Notes under the pieces: generated by a model
The model's input: the letters and a program-made list of their open reading frames with translations, nothing else
What the model was told of the DNA's origin: nothing
Database searches by the model: none
Program-made: the position numbers and the translations under genes
From: an uncultured Prevotellaceae bacterium
GTDB lineage: Bacteria; Bacteroidota; Bacteroidia; Bacteroidales; Muribaculaceae
Direction of reading: 5' to 3'
DNA: 64,000 nucleotides
NCBI GenBank assembly: GCA_900318335.1
Contig: ONKF01000007.1
Span: 28,713 to 92,712, forward strand
Shown here: positions 15,859-24,635 of the stretch, one piece after another
Numbering within the stretch: position 1 is the stretch's first letter
Layout of the letters: every line of letters starts with the position of its first letter

Positions 15859-17133
15859 TTATTCAAAATCGAATCTCTTAGCAGGCACTCCGATATAGGT
15901 GTGTCCATCCTTGGGCTTGGTCATGAGCACACTGCCAGCACCGAGGGTAACGTTGTTTCCAACCTTGATCTTCTGTAAGATGACGCTGTCAACACCGAAC
16001 AAGTTGCAACAGCCCACCTCAACCGCACCGGACAGGCGCACGGCAGGCATGAGGACATTGAAATCCCCCACCACCACATCATGGCCCAGGACATTGGAAC
16101 CGTTCAATACGTTGAAATCGCCCACAGTAACGTCACACGTGGCGCTGCAGCCCTCCTGAATGATGTTGCCGTGGCCAATCTTGAATGTCTTGGGGTCCAA
16201 AATCCTGAATGACGGAGCAATCAGGTTCGGGAAGTAAATATTCGGGTTCGTAATACGGCTATGGATAAGAGAACGCACACTGGGATCGCCCACAGCAATC
16301 GCCAGCGCCAACGGTTTATCAACTGAATTGAGTTCTTCCATTCCGCCTAAAACGTGCCCATAATGAGAGACCTCGGTACCAGCCGTTTTATTGTCATCGT
16401 AGAAGCCGATAAATTCCCATCTCTCTTTTCCGAATTTGTTGATTTTTTCGATACCACCAGCAACTTCTCGGCCCAAACCGCCTGCACCATAAACAGCAAT
16501 CTGATTAGGCACAACCGATGTGATGTCACTATAGGACGAGATGTCGCCTTGCCTGGGTTTGATACGGCAGGGGTTGCCATAGGCAACAGCCCCATCTGGC
16601 ACGTCATGGACGACAACGCTGCCTGCACCGACAATACTCCATCGGCCGATTCTGACACCAGGTATCACGACAGCCGCAGCACCAATCCATGCCCCCTCTC
16701 CCACGTGCACATTACCACACAAGGTGGCCTGTGGGGAAATGTGGGCAAAGTCCTCCACGACGCATTCATGATCCACCGAAGCTCCTGTATTGAGAATACA
16801 ATGCGAGCCGATCACTACCCCACTCTGGATAATCGCACCCTGCATCACTACAGTGCCCCTACCCATCCTGACGCTGGGCGATATGATGGCTGACGGATGA
16901 CGGAGCGTTGCAAAATCACAATTCTGCAGCTTGTCGACAATCTGTTTGCGAGCGAGATTGTTACCGATACTGATGACGACCGGAGATTCGCCGTTCCAGT
17001 GATGCTTGACCGGTATAGACAACAATTCGTTGATGGAGTCATCGTCATCAAACAATGCATCCACCTTGATATTCATCGATTTAAGAATATCAATAATTAC
17101 CTTTGCGTGTCCGCTTGCTCCGTATAGATACAT
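15859..17133 (-). CDS. Fusion of two PglD/NeuD-like acyltransferase modules
   Basis: 424 residues made of two complete modules. Module 1 (about 1-200) has YLYGASGHAKVIID, a short N-terminal domain and a beta-helix ending VAYGNPCRI. Module 2 (about 212-424) starts again with IAVYGAGGLGREVAGGI and ends IGVPAKRFDFE. Module 2 resembles the separate protein at 12610 very closely (ITNPN-FPNLI, GNIIQ, VLMTKP/VLMTRP), whereas module 1 is more like classical PglD. Single-module proteins of this family are about 200-215 residues. The gene begins 5 bases after the PglC-like gene stop. Two modules in one chain may act on two amino groups of one sugar or form an internal trimer scaffold; this is untested. 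Confidence 0.88.
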   Translation of the reverse strand: MYLYGASGHAKVIIDILKSMNIKVDALFDDDDSINELLSIPVKHHWNGESPVVISIGNNLARKQIVDKLQNCDFATLRHPSAIISPSVRMGRGTVVMQGAIIQSGVVIGSHCILNTGASVDHECVVEDFAHISPQATLCGNVHVGEGAWIGAAAVVIPGVRIGRWSIVGAGSVVVHDVPDGAVAYGNPCRIKPRQGDISSYSDITSVVPNQIAVYGAGGLGREVAGGIEKINKFGKERWEFIGFYDDNKTAGTEVSHYGHVLGGMEELNSVDKPLALAIAVGDPSVRSLIHSRITNPNIYFPNLIAPSFRILDPKTFKIGHGNIIQEGCSATCDVTVGDFNVLNGSNVLGHDVVVGDFNVLMPAVRLSGAVEVGCCNLFGVDSVILQKIKVGNNVTLGAGSVLMTKPKDGHTYIGVPAKRFDFE

Positions 17134-17138
17134 AATGC

Positions 17139-17753
17139 TTAGTTATTTCCGTTAAATGCTTCCATTGTTGCTTGACCGTCCTGGGATATGCCATCGCGGA
17201 CAATCACTTTCTTGATTGTGGTGAGAATCACCTCGACATCGGTCTTGAAACTGCAGTGGTCAACATACCACACATCGAGTTTGAACTTCTCGCCCCATGA
17301 CAATGTGTTGCGGCCATGACATTGGGCCCATCCCGAGATACCTGGCCTCACCTCGTGGCGACGAGCCTGCTCTGGAGAGTACAAGGGCAGATACTGCACT
17401 AACAAAGGCCTGGGGCCAATGATGGCCATGTCTCCCTTAAGTACATTGAAAAGCTGAGGCAACTCATCGATACTGGTTGAGCGGACAAAGCGCCCCACCG
17501 GGGTCAACCGCTCACCATCAGGCAAAAGCTCACCCGACGCATCGCGCTCGTCGGTCATTGTCTTATATTTAATGATTTTGAAAATCTTGCCGTTCTTGCC
17601 AGGGCGCTCCTGGAAAAAGAATGCGCCAGCACCCTTGTTAGCAAAGTGGAGCCAAATGGTCACCACCAGCAATAATGGCGACAGACAAATGATGGCGATG
17701 AGGGAGATACAGAATCCCAACACACGCTTAACACAGTCGCGATAGATTCTCAT
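17139..17753 (-). CDS. Initiating sugar-1-phosphate transferase (PglC-like monotopic phosphoglycosyltransferase)
   Basis: 204 residues. One re-entrant hydrophobic helix (about 9-35), then the family motifs: FFFQERPGKNGKIF, IIKYKTM, the Asp-Glu catalytic pair in STSIDELPQLFNVLKGDM, and IGPRPLL...YSPEQARRHEVRPGISGWAQ. The enzyme moves a sugar-1-phosphate from UDP-sugar to undecaprenyl phosphate at the inner membrane, the first step of repeat-unit assembly. The short length matches PglC rather than WbaP. Neighbouring PglD- and PglE-like genes support a bacillosamine-type first sugar. Confidence 0.93.
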   Translation of the reverse strand: MRIYRDCVKRVLGFCISLIAIICLSPLLLVVTIWLHFANKGAGAFFFQERPGKNGKIFKIIKYKTMTDERDASGELLPDGERLTPVGRFVRSTSIDELPQLFNVLKGDMAIIGPRPLLVQYLPLYSPEQARRHEVRPGISGWAQCHGRNTLSWGEKFKLDVWYVDHCSFKTDVEVILTTIKKVIVRDGISQDGQATMEAFNGNN

Positions 17754-17827
17754 TTATCTTTTTGCAAACACGATTAATTTAAACAACTGACTCGTCTGAA
17801 GTTTCTGAAGGCTAACGCAATTCATTT

Positions 17828-18208
17828 TTATTTCATGAAATTAAATAGGCGCTTGATTTTCATCGGTTTTTCTCCAAAGTTTACGAGTAGAGCCAAATCA
17901 AATCCAGTTGTTTTAAGATAGTTCAAAACTTGAGCTTCATGAATATCTGTTAATTCAGATACAGCCTTTAACTCAACAATAATCTTTTCATAACACACAA
18001 AATCTGCAATATATTCTTGCTTAAGAGTTTTTCCTCTATAATTAATATTCAATCTGACCTCTCTTTGATATGGAATTCCCGCCTCTTGAAACTCAAGTTC
18101 TTATGCTTCTTGATATACCTTTTCAAGATAGCCATTGCCCAATTCAGAGAATACAGCTTTCATGCATCCTCTAATGGCGTAAGTTTCATTTTGGTAAATA
18201 TACTCCAT
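17828..18208 (-). pseudogene. GxxExxY family gene with an in-frame stop codon
   Basis: The intact frame 17828-18052 encodes 74 residues (KTLKQEYIADFVCYEKIIVELKA...), the C-terminal part of the GxxExxY family. The missing N-terminal part continues upstream in the same frame to an ATG at 18208 (MEYIYQNETYAIRGCMKAV, then ELGNGYLEKVYQEA). It is broken only by one TAA codon at 18091-18093, where Leu (TTA) would fit. With that codon restored the length is about 126 residues, the normal size. So a single nonsense mutation has inactivated it, or the downstream ATG at 18052 makes a short product. The family has no firmly proven function and often occurs inside polysaccharide loci. Confidence 0.8.
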
Positions 18209-18276
18209 AAATATCCAATCATCGATGAATAATATGTAGGCGGATGCCTCAGAACAATCAGACTAATCAGTTGTTA

Positions 18277-19389
18277 TTAATTAAGGATCTCATGATAGAA
18301 ATCATAGAGGCACTTGCGGACATAGCCCTGTTCGTAGCGTGAGGCAATCAGTGGACGGGCATTTCCTGCTAAAGACTGTGCCAACTCGGGATCCTCAACA
18401 AAAAGTTTCATGGCTTGATATAAAGCTTCCTCATCTTGAGGGGGAACAATAATACCATTCTGGCCATCGATGATGATTTCGCGGGAGCCGTTGATATCTG
18501 TGACGATGCTGGGTAAACCCATCGCGCCAGCCTCGATCACCACGTTGGGGAAACCCTCTCGATAGCTCGGGAAGACCAACGCATCGGCATCGGTATAAAA
18601 AGGCTTCACATCGCTTTGTTTCCCCACCGCCTCAATGCCCTCGCCACGGTCGATACGCTCCAGGGTCTCAGGCAAAACGGGGTCCAAGTCATCCTCACGT
18701 GGACCGACCAATACCAAGCGTACATCGTTGTGCTCCTGATGCAAGCGGTCAAACGCCTTGACCAGTTCATTGATGCCCTTATCGCGGACAATGCGACCCA
18801 CGAATACGAAAGTAAAGCCTTGATGACTCTTGCTGGTTGTCTCGGCGGGTTTGAAATAATCTAAATCTATGCCTTTCACATTGCCATACCCCAATACCTT
18901 AAGGGGTTTGCATGTAATGTGATGATTGAGCAGGTCAGATTTCACGCCCTCGCCCTCGGGGATGATATGCGTCGCACAAGCACAGGTCAGCCAATCGGTC
19001 GCCATGAGAATGCGGCGTTTCAATCCAGTGGACGTGGGCCAGACAAGTCCAGTAAAAGTGTGGATACGCACCGGGACACCAACCAGCCACCCCGCCATCA
19101 TGCAGATGAGGCCAGCCTTGGGGGTCATCGAGTGAATCATGTCGGGCTTCTCGCGGCGCAGGACACGCCACATCTTCCACAGCGACTTCAAGTCTCTGAA
19201 CAGCGAGATATGACGTTCCATCGGCACAGCAATAGTCCGCACGCCTTCACGTTCGCCCACCTCGTCAAGGACTTCACCAGGTGAAGAAACTGCCACGACC
19301 TCATACTCCTGCGACAATTCCCTCAACATGTCCCGGCAAAACGCCTCCAGCGACAACGGCACCGTAGCCGCCCTAACAATCTTCTTCAT
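18277..19389 (-). CDS. Glycosyltransferase family 4
   Basis: 370 residues, GT-B fold. The C-terminal nucleotide-sugar site is clear: FTFVFVGRIVRDKGINELVKAF, then SYREGFPNVVIEAGAMGLPSIV (EX7E motif). The N-terminal half includes the acceptor region (MIHSMTPKAGLICMMAG). This type often adds the second sugar to the lipid-linked first sugar made by a PglC-like enzyme. It is the first gene after a 468-base AT-rich gap, so it may open a new transcription unit with the initiating transferase gene. Confidence 0.93.
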   Translation of the reverse strand: MKKIVRAATVPLSLEAFCRDMLRELSQEYEVVAVSSPGEVLDEVGEREGVRTIAVPMERHISLFRDLKSLWKMWRVLRREKPDMIHSMTPKAGLICMMAGWLVGVPVRIHTFTGLVWPTSTGLKRRILMATDWLTCACATHIIPEGEGVKSDLLNHHITCKPLKVLGYGNVKGIDLDYFKPAETTSKSHQGFTFVFVGRIVRDKGINELVKAFDRLHQEHNDVRLVLVGPREDDLDPVLPETLERIDRGEGIEAVGKQSDVKPFYTDADALVFPSYREGFPNVVIEAGAMGLPSIVTDINGSREIIIDGQNGIIVPPQDEEALYQAMKLFVEDPELAQSLAGNARPLIASRYEQGYVRKCLYDFYHEILN

Positions 19390-19857
19390 TGATCAGCTTT
19401 ATTAACAATATGGTTTCAATATAAAACCTTTTTACAAGTAGCTCATAACAGCCTCATCACACTATATTAACATAAAAATGCGGAATGAACGTTACTATAA
19501 AACTATTAATTGTCCTCAATAAGCATGTTTTAATCACAAAATAAAAATATCATCATAAGTCATTATTAATAACCTGGTTTGATGTCATGTTAGAAGACTT
19601 CTCCGGACAGCAAAAATACCTAACCCCCAAATATACATCTTATTATCTTAATGTTACATTAAGACTGAGCTATGAATAGACTATAATTGATATCACTATA
19701 GACCTGCACTCCTTCTGCAGAGCATTCAATAACTAAAAACTATTAGGATAATCAAAACTCAAGATCACTATATCATTATATTAATCTAGCCTTTATAGTA
19801 ATATCACACGATTGTAGAATAAATCAGAAACCTGAAAAGAGATAAGTCTTCTTTTAA
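19390..19857 (-). other. AT-rich intergenic region inside the glycan locus
   Basis: No plausible gene is seen on either strand. The stretch is strongly AT-rich with many short palindromes. One -7-like element (TATTTTTG on the minus strand, 19611-19618) has no matching -33 box. It separates the LicD end of the promoter-proximal gene block from the GT4/PglC block and could contain an internal promoter or a scar of gene replacement. Confidence 0.4.
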
Positions 19858-20772
19858 TTATTGCACAAACTGAACCTTCCGAATATAATGGCGTCTTCTT
19901 TCCTCTACCGATGGCACTCTTTGCCAATTGCCATAAGTCATTTCTAGATGAGACTCAGCATCATGTGGTAAAAGCACCTCAACATCTTCAAACAAACCAA
20001 CTCGTGCAGGAAATAGCATACATTCTGGGATTGGTTTCCATTTATATGTACATAATAAGTCTGAAACGAAACCAGTGTACACATTATTTCGACAAAAACG
20101 GTCAACTATATTCATCCATGTTTGAAAGCTCATAAACGAGAAACTAAAACCTATGAATTGCCTTAACCAATAATTGATTTTTGATGACATGGAATAATTC
20201 ATTATCGCATGGTAATTTTCATTGTTCAACTCATATTGTCGCACAGAAGCGCCGACATACATGAATATCATCGATAATAATCTTTTAATAGTATTTTTTA
20301 TCTTTTCAGATGGATTTAAAGAATCTAGCGGAAAAATATCTACAAATATTCCTTGAGAATGATCATCATTATCGTCTTCGTCAGCTTCAATAAACTTTGT
20401 TCGAGTGTCTACAACTTTTGCGAATCTTGTTAATGCTTTATTTTTAGAATTTGGAGCATACACTTGTAGATACTCAGGAAGATCACTAGAGTAATGATTA
20501 ATAAATAAATCATAGTCTTTCCTAGGCATGAATAAATCCATATCGTCATCCCATGGTATGAACCCAGCATGTCTTATAGCTCCTAAAACAGAACCATAAG
20601 CGAGCATTACTGTCAAATTATTCTTAAGACACACGACTTCAATTTCTTTATACATCCACAACAAATGACGTTGTAATTTCTGTCGCTCCTCATCAGTTAA
20701 CACGTGTAAATCATATTTATTCTGACAAGCTTTCTGGTATAAATCCCTTGTTTTAATTATATTAATTATCAT
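19858..20772 (-). CDS. LicD family phosphotransferase
   Basis: 304 residues. The nucleotidyltransferase-like core is clear: LAYGSVLGAIRHAGFIPWDDDMDLFMPRKDY (Gly60-Ser61, Asp75-Asp79), followed by FVDIFPLD. LicD enzymes transfer phosphocholine or another phospho-alcohol from a CDP-linked donor to a surface glycan. Related fukutin-type enzymes transfer ribitol phosphate. The donor could be made by the kinase/nucleotidyltransferase group at 29056-31750. The gene overlaps the preceding GT2 gene by 11 bases. Its base composition is visibly AT-richer than the distal half of the locus, which suggests a separate origin. Confidence 0.9.
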   Translation of the reverse strand: MIINIIKTRDLYQKACQNKYDLHVLTDEERQKLQRHLLWMYKEIEVVCLKNNLTVMLAYGSVLGAIRHAGFIPWDDDMDLFMPRKDYDLFINHYSSDLPEYLQVYAPNSKNKALTRFAKVVDTRTKFIEADEDDNDDHSQGIFVDIFPLDSLNPSEKIKNTIKRLLSMIFMYVGASVRQYELNNENYHAIMNYSMSSKINYWLRQFIGFSFSFMSFQTWMNIVDRFCRNNVYTGFVSDLLCTYKWKPIPECMLFPARVGLFEDVEVLLPHDAESHLEMTYGNWQRVPSVEERRRHYIRKVQFVQ

Positions 20773-21568
20773 GATTCCTATTTTTTACGTCCCTCAATAA
20801 AACATACAACCAATTTGGCAACAATCCTATCAAAACAGGCAAGAATGCAAAAGGATAATATATTTTTGGAATTCCTAACTCTTTATAAGCATTAAGTCTT
20901 GCTCTTGTTGAGTTCAAACGTGCTTGAAAAGTCCTCCTTTTAGCAGCACGGCGATCATCTCGCATCTTATATAATGGGGTGGTTAGATTATAGCCTCTAT
21001 GACCAGCCAAATAAATTTTAGTCCATAAATGGTAGTCTTCAATCCTAAGGAGCTTTTTTTCAACTGAATAGCCGCCAACCTTTTTGATCACAGTGGTTCT
21101 AATCATAGCAGGCGCATGGCAAAAGGGAGAGCCAAATACAAATGACTTTTTATCTGGTTCTCCACCGGCTTTACCAACCTTGTAGGTTCCTTGTTCATCA
21201 AAATAAAGCATAGGACAACTAACAATATCATATTCAGGGTGCTCATCAAGAAAAGTGATCTCCCTCTCAAAACGGTCGGGTAGCGAGATGTCATCACCAT
21301 CCATACGAGCAACATATTCTGTATCTGCATATTCTAGACAACGGTTCAATGTAAAATTAAGTCCCATATTGCATTCATTTTTCAATAAAACAATATTGTC
21401 ATGCCAAGATGAAAATTGTTTAGCTATCTCATATGTATTATCAGTTGAACCATCTTCGCATAGAATGATTTTAAAATCCTTATAGGTCTGGGCATAAAGA
21501 GAATCCAAAGCCTCTACAAGTGTTGAAGCACAATTGTAAATACCCATAATTACAGATATTCTAGCCAT
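20762..21568 (-). CDS. Glycosyltransferase family 2
   Basis: 268 residues, GT-A fold. ISVIMGIYNCASTLVEALDSL at the N-terminus, CEDGSTDNT, and the metal-binding MDGDD (Asp90-Asp93). The C-terminus has a hydrophobic stretch (YYPFAFLPVLIGLLPNWLYVLL) that may anchor it to the membrane. Its end overlaps the LicD gene start by 11 bases. AT-rich like its LicD neighbour. Sugar specificity cannot be read from the sequence. Confidence 0.92.
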   Translation of the reverse strand: MARISVIMGIYNCASTLVEALDSLYAQTYKDFKIILCEDGSTDNTYEIAKQFSSWHDNIVLLKNECNMGLNFTLNRCLEYADTEYVARMDGDDISLPDRFEREITFLDEHPEYDIVSCPMLYFDEQGTYKVGKAGGEPDKKSFVFGSPFCHAPAMIRTTVIKKVGGYSVEKKLLRIEDYHLWTKIYLAGHRGYNLTTPLYKMRDDRRAAKRRTFQARLNSTRARLNAYKELGIPKIYYPFAFLPVLIGLLPNWLYVLLRDVKNRNHDN

Positions 21569-21610
21569 TTATTACGAGCATTGATTAACAAAAGAATATT
21601 AAAACTACTA

Positions 21611-22582
21611 TTAAATAATAAAATTAGGTATCAGCCTAAACTCTTTAGCATGTATCATCTGCATACCATCAATGACACCACTAACATAATAGCATAAGAC
21701 TTTAGGAGTCAATAAGTAAATCGAAACACCTGTATGCACCAAAAATAGCCACAAAATCTTTATAGCAATATTCAATGCAGACCATATTTTTTTATATGCT
21801 GGAACCCCTTTGAGGTTATAACAGATTCTATACCATATCATCAACGAAGCCAAAGAACGAATGTAGAACTTCTTGGGATCACGCTGAAATGCTCCACTCG
21901 ATGATTTCCCATCAAGATGATTGATTCCACAATTGTAGTGCATCCCCAATCGGTATCCATTCTTATAGAGTTTGTTGAACATTACCACGTCTTCACCAAA
22001 TGGGAAACCGAACTGTTCAAGCCATAACTCATCCTCTAGATGCAAATCATGAAACACCTGTTTTTTCCAGAGGGAAGCTGGACCCGAAGCACTCTGAGAG
22101 AGATAGACATCCTTCGTGACATGGTTGTTGTAGCTGAAGCTACCATTGCTATGAATCTTGACGGACCATGTATTGCTCCAATGAGGGAAAACAAGATTAG
22201 TTACTGCTATATATATTTTCTTAGAAATAGGAATTTGATAATTGCGGAATGTCACGGCAGATACACAGTCCAAATTCTGACTTTCCATCGCTTCAATCAG
22301 TTTCCGGGCACTATCGTCGGCCAATTCCACATCATCATCAAGAAGCATGATGAGTGGAGTATCTATTTCATCATAAGGAAGTACTCGCTGGTTCATCATG
22401 CCTTTCTTGACCCAAACGTATTCCTCCTTACCAATGGTATAGTCAGGGCGCTTGTATCCTTCGGCGATATAGATAACCACTTTCTCGGGCTGGACAGTCT
22501 GCCGCTTGATTGATTCCAGCTCACGGACAAACTTCTCACCTGAAGTGCCGAGGGTACGTATAGCGATTGAATATTTTGTCAT
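21611..22582 (-). CDS. Glycosyltransferase family 2-like protein
   Basis: 323 residues. YSIAIRTLGTSGEKFVRELESIKRQ replaces the usual VPVYN start, and LLDDDVEL (81-87) serves as the metal motif. The C-terminal half contains a hydrophobic segment (IKILWLFLVHTGVSIYLL). The ATG overlaps the TGA of the upstream GT2 gene (ATGA), indicating coupling. It is somewhat more divergent than the other GT2 proteins here, and its acceptor is unknown. Confidence 0.88.
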   Translation of the reverse strand: MTKYSIAIRTLGTSGEKFVRELESIKRQTVQPEKVVIYIAEGYKRPDYTIGKEEYVWVKKGMMNQRVLPYDEIDTPLIMLLDDDVELADDSARKLIEAMESQNLDCVSAVTFRNYQIPISKKIYIAVTNLVFPHWSNTWSVKIHSNGSFSYNNHVTKDVYLSQSASGPASLWKKQVFHDLHLEDELWLEQFGFPFGEDVVMFNKLYKNGYRLGMHYNCGINHLDGKSSSGAFQRDPKKFYIRSLASLMIWYRICYNLKGVPAYKKIWSALNIAIKILWLFLVHTGVSIYLLTPKVLCYYVSGVIDGMQMIHAKEFRLIPNFII

Positions 22583-23511
22583 CTTGCTTTGTGCTTAATT
22601 AACATGGACAAAGCTAAGCCAAAAGGAGCAGCTGCCAGCACCAGTAATTTGTTAGACGTTTGACTGAACCAGTTACCATCCTTGGCAATGATGCAACTCG
22701 ACACGTAATGAACCGCCGAACGGAACCGGTTCTTAAACGTATTCCGCTTGAGTCGCATTTCAAGCAAGCGCAATTTGGCAAAGCTTCTCGGGCTGTTAAG
22801 GTATTGACGATAGATGCCACGAGACATGCTGTCGTCCTGCTGATATTCAACAGTGCACAAGTTCTCATTAAGAACCAACAAGGGATAGTCATCACACACT
22901 TGCAACAACATATAGACCGGATTGAAATTCTTTTCACCTTCAAATCCGACTTGAGGAGCGACCCTCTTCATAAGGTCGGTGCGCATGACCTCCTTAGTAT
23001 CAGCCCGATGTATATTGTTGATATACATATCTAAGAAGTAGACCTCAGTCAATCCATCAGGGAAGAAACCACCCAATGGTTTGCCCTCAGTATCATAATC
23101 AAGTCCCATGATGCCGGCATATCGTTCTCCACCCCGTTGCCGCCAACACTCCAGAATCTTCTCCACTGCATCATCGGGCATCCAGTCATCGCTGTCAATG
23201 CAGACACATAGCTCAGTATCTATGTTGGCATAAGCGGTATTATAGCCAGTGTGTAATCCCCCGTTCTTTTTCCAGATATACCGAATTTTGAAGCCTGACT
23301 CACAGTATCCATCAAAGGCTTGAGGGTTATGATCATTCAACTGGTCTGGTTTAATCCATGATGAAACTAATGAGCTGGTGTCATCGCTACTACCGTCATC
23401 GATAACCAACCACTGAAAGTCCATGGACGTCTGGCGACACAGACTCTCGTAAGTGCGCCAGATCGTGTGTGAGCGGTTATAAGTAGGTGTGAAAACGGTT
23501 AATTGCGCCAT
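22579..23511 (-). CDS. Glycosyltransferase family 2
   Basis: 310 residues from the ATG at 23511, which overlaps the upstream stop by one base; the frame can be extended by a TTG codon. LTVFTPTYNRSHTIWRTYESL, VIDDGSSDDT and CIDSDDWMPDD define the GT-A fold. The long insertion with FKIRYIWKKNGGLHTGYNTAY is typical of one Bacteroidales subgroup. It is coupled on both sides by overlapping start and stop codons, which suggests consecutive sugar additions. Confidence 0.92.
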   Translation of the reverse strand: MAQLTVFTPTYNRSHTIWRTYESLCRQTSMDFQWLVIDDGSSDDTSSLVSSWIKPDQLNDHNPQAFDGYCESGFKIRYIWKKNGGLHTGYNTAYANIDTELCVCIDSDDWMPDDAVEKILECWRQRGGERYAGIMGLDYDTEGKPLGGFFPDGLTEVYFLDMYINNIHRADTKEVMRTDLMKRVAPQVGFEGEKNFNPVYMLLQVCDDYPLLVLNENLCTVEYQQDDSMSRGIYRQYLNSPRSFAKLRLLEMRLKRNTFKNRFRSAVHYVSSCIIAKDGNWFSQTSNKLLVLAAAPFGLALSMLIKHKAR

Positions 23512-24602
23512 CAATTATTGGATGTATTTGTAATCAAGGTCTTATATAATTCAAGGTATTTCTCGGCCATAAAGGAAATATCATATTGTCGGGCTCTGTC
23601 TTGGCACTGTGATGCCACATTCCTGTATTCATCGGGATTCTCACTGAGGGACTTGATAATCTGTGCCAACTCAACATCATCCTCATGCGGGAATAGCTTT
23701 CCTGCGCCACCTACGATTTCACGCAGACCATCCACATCACTGGCTATAAACGGCCTGCCAGATGCCATGCCCTCGATACTTGACAGGGACAGCCCTTCCC
23801 AATGCGAAGACAGGACAATGAAATCACTTTGTTCCAAGATGTCAGGCACATCACTGCGCACGCCTAAAAAAGCCACTCGATCATCAAGGTCAAGACTATG
23901 GCAATAGGAACGAAGTCTTTCCTCATCTTCTCTCTCTCCGCCACCCACAAACTGGAGTCGGAACGACAACGGCAAATGCTTCATAGCACGCATCAAGGTC
24001 GCATGATCCTTCTGAGTGCGATAAGTGGAAACCATCGTTATCACAAAGCTATCATTAGCTGATATATCCTTAACCGGGCGGATAAAACGGCCTAAATCTA
24101 CTCCATTATAGATGGTGTGTATCTTCTCCTGTTTCCCAATATATGACTCAAGATTGCGTCTCGTCTGGTCTGCAATACAGATAATTGCCGCATAGCGTCC
24201 ATACATCCATCGGTCTAAAGGCTTGAGCCAAAGCTTTTGGCGTCTTCGGTTATTCGCATTATGCTCTGTCGTGACAAGGACTGGACGATGGGAACTGCAG
24301 GTCAGCGCTAACGGCACATAGAATTGGCACGCGGTATTATGAGTATGCACCACATCATACTGCCTCAGATAAGGTCTCATCCTCATGATATTATGCGGAT
24401 GATACACGTCATTGGTCATTGAGAGGGAGTGCACAGTAATGCCTTTCTCCTGAATAGCCGTCTTGAATGGTGTATCAACACCATTAATAAGTAACAGGTC
24501 AACTTGATTCCTCCCGTTATCACGCAGTCGGGGCAGCAAGTCAACCATCAGTTGCTCGGCTCCTCCCGTATAAAGTGATGTGATAACGTGAAGAATCTTC
24601 AT
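23511..24602 (-). CDS. Glycosyltransferase family 4
   Basis: 363 residues, GT-B fold. The N-terminal ILHVITSLYTGGAEQLMVDLL is the classical acceptor-side motif. The donor site is at SSHWEGLSLSSIEGMASGRPFIA (EX7E-like) with FVITMVSTYRTQKDHATLM before it. It lies between the EpsG-like polymerase gene and three GT2 genes and is coupled to the next gene by a TGATG overlap. Confidence 0.93.
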   Translation of the reverse strand: MKILHVITSLYTGGAEQLMVDLLPRLRDNGRNQVDLLLINGVDTPFKTAIQEKGITVHSLSMTNDVYHPHNIMRMRPYLRQYDVVHTHNTACQFYVPLALTCSSHRPVLVTTEHNANNRRRQKLWLKPLDRWMYGRYAAIICIADQTRRNLESYIGKQEKIHTIYNGVDLGRFIRPVKDISANDSFVITMVSTYRTQKDHATLMRAMKHLPLSFRLQFVGGGEREDEERLRSYCHSLDLDDRVAFLGVRSDVPDILEQSDFIVLSSHWEGLSLSSIEGMASGRPFIASDVDGLREIVGGAGKLFPHEDDVELAQIIKSLSENPDEYRNVASQCQDRARQYDISFMAEKYLELYKTLITNTSNN

Positions 24603-24635
24603 GAATACACATTTATGATAATTTCACCCTTTCTA

